Shown here piece by piece: positions 60,749 through 64,000 of a DNA stretch of 64,000 nt. Where the stretch lies: positions 1,984,001 to 2,048,000 of the forward strand of contig NZ_AP018685.1 of the NCBI RefSeq assembly GCF_002218045.2. The letters run 5' to 3'. The notes beneath the pieces were generated by a model. That model had not been told where the DNA came from. It saw only the letters and a program-made list of their open reading frames with translations, and did not search any database. The first letter of the stretch is position 1, and each line of letters starts with the position of its first letter. The stretch comes from Vibrio rumoiensis (GTDB taxonomy: Bacteria; Pseudomonadota; Gammaproteobacteria; Enterobacterales; Vibrionaceae). Position numbers and translations under genes: made by a program.

Positions 60749-62317
60749 ATGCTTGAACAAGCGATCAAACAACAATTAGAACAGTATTTAGCCAATATAA
60801 AACATGATATCCAACTAGTGGTTAGCCTAGATGAAAGCAAAGCTTCACAGGATATTCTTGCACTGGCTAACGAAATTGCTGAGTTAAGCCAATTTATTAC
60901 CGTCTTACGCGATGATGCAGCAAGCGACCGTAAGCCCGTTATGTCTGTGGTTAACCCAGATAAAGGTACGCAATTACGCTTTGCTGGCTTACCAATGGGC
61001 CATGAATTTACTTCGTTAGTTTTAGCCCTACTGCACACCGGTGGTCATCCAATTAAATTGGAAAGTGAAACGATTGAGCAAATCCACCAACTGGACAAAA
61101 AGCTTGATGTGGAAGTCTTTATTTCTCTGTCATGTCAAAACTGCCCAGATGTCGTTCAAGCGTTCAATATGATGTCCGCTATTAATCCTGACATTCGCAC
61201 CACCATGATTGACGGCGCGCTCTTCCAAGATGAAGTGAAAAAACGCGACATCATGGCCGTACCAAGTGTCTTTGTGAATGGTGAGTTATTTGGCCAAGGC
61301 CGCATGACGCTAAATGAAATTCTTGGAAAGCTTGATGATGGAGCAGCCAAAAAAGCCGCTGCTAGCTTAAACGAAAAAGCGCCATATGATGTGCTAGTGG
61401 TCGGCGGTGGCCCTGCAGGTAGTGCCGCAGCTCTATACGCTGCCCGCAAAGGCATTCGCACTGGCGTAGTAGCCAAGCGCTTTGGTGGACAAGTTATGGA
61501 TACCATGGCGATTGAAAACTTTATTTCAGTGAAACGCACTGAAGGGCCAAAACTAGCAACCGATCTGGCTGAACATCTAAAAGAATACGATGTTGATGTG
61601 GTAACCGAGCAACAAGCCGATAAAATTATGGGGGCGACTCATAATGAAGATGGCCTTATTCATGTTTCACTTGAAAGTGGTGCTACATTAAAAAGTAAAA
61701 GTATCATCCTTAGCCCAGGAGCGCGCTGGCGTGAAATGAATGTACCGGGTGAGCAAGAGTATCGTAATAAAGGTGTCGCTTACTGCCCACACTGTGATGG
61801 ACCATTATTCAAAGGCAAACGTACTGCAGTGATCGGTGGCGGTAATTCAGGTATTGAAGCAGCGATTGATCTTGCTGGCATTGTAGAGCATGTCACGGTA
61901 CTGGAATTTGCAGATGTACTACGTGCAGACCAAGTACTGATTAATAAAGCAAATTCATTACCTAATATCCATATTATTACCATGGCTCAAACCACTGAAG
62001 TGATTGGTGATGGTAAACGTGTCACGAGTCTAAAATACAAAGATCGCAACACCGATGAAATCAAAGAAATCGAGCTATCAGGTATCTTTGTCCAAATTGG
62101 CCTAGTTCCAAATACCGAATGGTTAAAAGATAGTGAAGTAAAACTCTCTGAACGTGGTGAGATCATCGTAAATGATCGCGGCGAAACTAGCCTACCAGGC
62201 GTTTTTGCTGCAGGCGATGCAACTACAGTGCCTTACAAACAAATCATCATTGCGATGGGTGATGGCGCTAAAGCAAGCTTAAGTGCTTTTGACTACTTAA
62301 TTCGTCAAGATGTTTGA
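60749..62317 (+). CDS. ahpF: Alkyl hydroperoxide reductase subunit F
   Basis: 522 residues. An N-terminal double thioredoxin-like domain (1-~195) with CQNCPD (near 129) relays electrons to AhpC. FAD-binding DVLVVGGGPAGSAAALYAARKG follows, then the thioredoxin-reductase-like active site CPHCDG (near 345), NADH-binding AVIGGGNSGIEAAIDLAG and a final GVFAAGDATTVPYKQI. Full length. It lies 181 bp after ahpC, probably on the same transcript. Confidence 0.98.
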   Translation: MLEQAIKQQLEQYLANIKHDIQLVVSLDESKASQDILALANEIAELSQFITVLRDDAASDRKPVMSVVNPDKGTQLRFAGLPMGHEFTSLVLALLHTGGHPIKLESETIEQIHQLDKKLDVEVFISLSCQNCPDVVQAFNMMSAINPDIRTTMIDGALFQDEVKKRDIMAVPSVFVNGELFGQGRMTLNEILGKLDDGAAKKAAASLNEKAPYDVLVVGGGPAGSAAALYAARKGIRTGVVAKRFGGQVMDTMAIENFISVKRTEGPKLATDLAEHLKEYDVDVVTEQQADKIMGATHNEDGLIHVSLESGATLKSKSIILSPGARWREMNVPGEQEYRNKGVAYCPHCDGPLFKGKRTAVIGGGNSGIEAAIDLAGIVEHVTVLEFADVLRADQVLINKANSLPNIHIITMAQTTEVIGDGKRVTSLKYKDRNTDEIKEIELSGIFVQIGLVPNTEWLKDSEVKLSERGEIIVNDRGETSLPGVFAAGDATTVPYKQIIIAMGDGAKASLSAFDYLIRQDV

Positions 62318-62341
62318 TATTTGATAACACTGACCTAGTAC

Positions 62342-62370
62342 AAAAACGAGCTCATTACGAGCTCGTTTTT
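62342..62370. terminator. Bidirectional terminator ahpF / SulP
   Basis: AAAAACGAGCTC / GAGCTCGTTTTT perfect stem with a five-base loop, and T-runs on both strands. Confidence 0.93.
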
Positions 62371-62380
62371 ATTTATATCG

Positions 62381-64000
62381 TTATACCTCAGCAGGTGCAT
62401 GCTCCCTTTCTTCCGGTAATTTTTCTTTTACCACTTCAGGGACTTGGCCTTCACTTACCGCTTCTAAGTAACAGCCACTCATCTTAATGGCGAGGTACAT
62501 ATCTGCACGCAGTCGAATGCCCTCTTCTCCAACCTTAATTCCAGCCAAATCACACCATTGCTTAAGACGCCGCTTATGACCTGCAAACACTAAGCGAATA
62601 CCGCGTTTTTTTAAGATAACTTGGATATCGCTGATCACAGCCATCACTGTCAGATCTAAATGAGTGAAACTTGCCACCGCATCAATAATCACACATTTAA
62701 CATCATTAGAGCCTGCTTCAGCCACTTGGAATAATAAACGCCGTTTAAAGTGCGCAGCGTTAAAGTAGGTTAACGGTGAATTGAAACGATAAATCACGAG
62801 ACCTGGAATCGCTTTGGCTTTTCCTGATTTACCTAAACTTCTCACAGTCCCTTTAGTGTCAAGGCCTAGTACTTGATCAGTAGGACGCATTATAATTCGC
62901 AAAAATTGGAACAATCCAAGCAATACCGCCAGCGTAATCCCCGGAATAACACCAATTACCAACACGGCAATAAAAGTGATGCTGGATAAATAAAATGCAT
63001 CCTTATCTCGCTTACGTAGCCCCCAAATACCTTTTAAATCAATTAACGATATTGACGCTACAATCAAGACGACACCTAACGCGGCGACAGGAATAAACTG
63101 TAATGGTTGATAAGCAATCACCGCCACAATAGCAATAATGGCAGCAGAAATAATGGAAACCAGCTGCGTTTTACCGCCATTGGCATCATTCACTGCCGTT
63201 CTTGAACTGGTACCACTGACCACAAAACCTTGAGAAAACGCCGAAGCAATATTGATCATACCAAGTGCACGAAATTCTTTATCCGCATCAATATCATAAC
63301 CATTTTTAGCGGCAAAACTACGCGCGGTAATCATCATACTAACAAAACTCACCATCGCTAAGTTAAGTGCAGGCATCACTAACTCTCGGCTTAGACCTAT
63401 ATCAAATTCAGGAGTTTGAAAAACCGGTAGTCCACCTTCAACCATTCCGACAATACCCACACCAACCGATTGGAAATCGCCAAGCCAAACGAAAAGGCTA
63501 GAAATAATGATTGCGAGCATCGCGGCAGGCCAAGTTGGTCGTAGCTTCTTACAAAAAATGTAAACACCAACTGTCATGGCACTTACTAACAGTGTTTGCC
63601 AATGAATATTGACCAATTGCGAAGGCGCTTCCCACACCTGTTCAATGAGGTTCGGTTGGTTATAGGTAATACCGAAGACTTTAAAAAACTGACTAACTAT
63701 GATGGTGATCGATACACCATTAAGTAGCCCAAGCAAAATAGGACGAGAAAGAAAATCTGCAAATACACCGAGTTTAAATCGGCTCGCAATCAAACACCAC
63801 ACACCGGTCATGGCTGTCATGGTGATAACTAACTGCCAATGCTTAACCGTATCGCCAGCAGCAAGCGGTGTCACCACGGCCGCAATCACCGCACAAGTTG
63901 CCGTATCTGGGCCAACAATTAATTGTTTGGAGGTTCCCATTAAGGCATAAACTAACATAGGTAAAACGCAGGAATACAAACCAACTATCGCGCTTACCCC
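62381..64000 (-). CDS. SulP-family (SLC26) anion transporter with STAS domain, 5' end outside window
   Basis: The frame stays open to the window edge, and the seven codons before 63979 read GVSAIVG, family-like, so the true start is outside. VLPMLVYALMGTSKQLIVGPDTATC is the SulP signature region. About ten membrane helices follow, and a C-terminal STAS domain (about the last 115 residues: VIYRFNSPLTYFNAAHFKRRL, VKCVIIDAVASFTHLD). Family substrates include sulfate and bicarbonate. Not decidable here. Confidence 0.92.
   Translation of the reverse strand, partial: GVSAIVGLYSCVLPMLVYALMGTSKQLIVGPDTATCAVIAAVVTPLAAGDTVKHWQLVITMTAMTGVWCLIASRFKLGVFADFLSRPILLGLLNGVSITIIVSQFFKVFGITYNQPNLIEQVWEAPSQLVNIHWQTLLVSAMTVGVYIFCKKLRPTWPAAMLAIIISSLFVWLGDFQSVGVGIVGMVEGGLPVFQTPEFDIGLSRELVMPALNLAMVSFVSMMITARSFAAKNGYDIDADKEFRALGMINIASAFSQGFVVSGTSSRTAVNDANGGKTQLVSIISAAIIAIVAVIAYQPLQFIPVAALGVVLIVASISLIDLKGIWGLRKRDKDAFYLSSITFIAVLVIGVIPGITLAVLLGLFQFLRIIMRPTDQVLGLDTKGTVRSLGKSGKAKAIPGLVIYRFNSPLTYFNAAHFKRRLLFQVAEAGSNDVKCVIIDAVASFTHLDLTVMAVISDIQVILKKRGIRLVFAGHKRRLKQWCDLAGIKVGEEGIRLRADMYLAIKMSGCYLEAVSEGQVPEVVKEKLPEEREHAPAEV

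Overview
The window is one continuous stretch of a Vibrionaceae chromosome, most likely the genus Vibrio. The evidence is AT-leaning codon use, the gene order nrdR-ribD-ribE-ribBX-ribH-nusB and smpB-ratA-ratB-bamE-recN-nadK-grpE-dnaK-dnaJ-minor pilins-tadA-mltF-purL, a tmRNA whose tag reads ANDENYALAA, and Vibrio-type small proteins (YaeP, DUF4250, DUF3622, DUF2860). The match to Vibrio gene order is recalled, not searched. No phage, integron, CRISPR array or tRNA gene was seen. The gene content is mostly core genome.

Layout. 1-4.3 kb: riboflavin operon led by nrdR and running leftward into nusB. 4.5-7.8 kb: a lipoprotein, glyA with a PurR operator, a YitT-type membrane protein and an MliC-type lysozyme-inhibitor lipoprotein. 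7.8-14 kb: a five-gene peptide ABC transporter. 14.3-17.5 kb: a degenerate GGDEF/intact EAL sensor protein and gmhB. 17.6-20.5 kb: metNIQ with tandem Met boxes and an ERIC element inside the operon. 20.7-28.3 kb: fatty-acid desaturase, AbgT-type transporter, trmO, proS, kch, yaeP and a DUF4250 gene. 28.4-35.2 kb: two outer-membrane barrel proteins, a DUF2884 protein, a Gre-like factor, a second-type RecQ helicase, a DUF3622 protein and YceI. 35.3-41.3 kb: purL with a decayed duplicate of its own 3' end, then mltF. 41.5-47.2 kb: a 45-residue basic protein, tadA and a minor type IV pilin cluster with two PilX-like paralogues. 47.4-53.3 kb: dnaJ, dnaK, gpr and grpE, with heat-shock promoters. 53.4-58.8 kb: nadK, recN with two LexA boxes, bamE, ratB, ratA, smpB and ssrA. 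58.9-64 kb: a RIO kinase, ahpC and ahpF under an OxyR site, and a SulP transporter cut by the window end.

Regulation is unusually readable. I see near-perfect sites for PurR (glyA, purL), MetJ (metN), LexA (recN, two sites), OxyR (ahpC) and sigma-32 (dnaK, grpE), plus a FabR-like palindrome before the desaturase. This suggests the standard gammaproteobacterial purine, methionine, SOS, peroxide and heat-shock regulons.

The most unusual material is non-coding. (1) A family of short repeats built on a 7-bp TCGRGTY-like unit lies just downstream of stop codons at seven loci. Two loci are clean arrays of ten or more units and five are decayed. (2) A 266-bp MITE-like palindromic element lies exactly between the grpE heat-shock promoter and grpE, so it should form the 5' leader of that mRNA. 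(3) About 150 bp of the purL 3' end is duplicated and decayed between purL and its terminator. (4) A 26-bp segment of the tmRNA 3' end is repeated in inverted orientation about 90 bp downstream. (5) A 127-bp ERIC element sits between metI and metQ.
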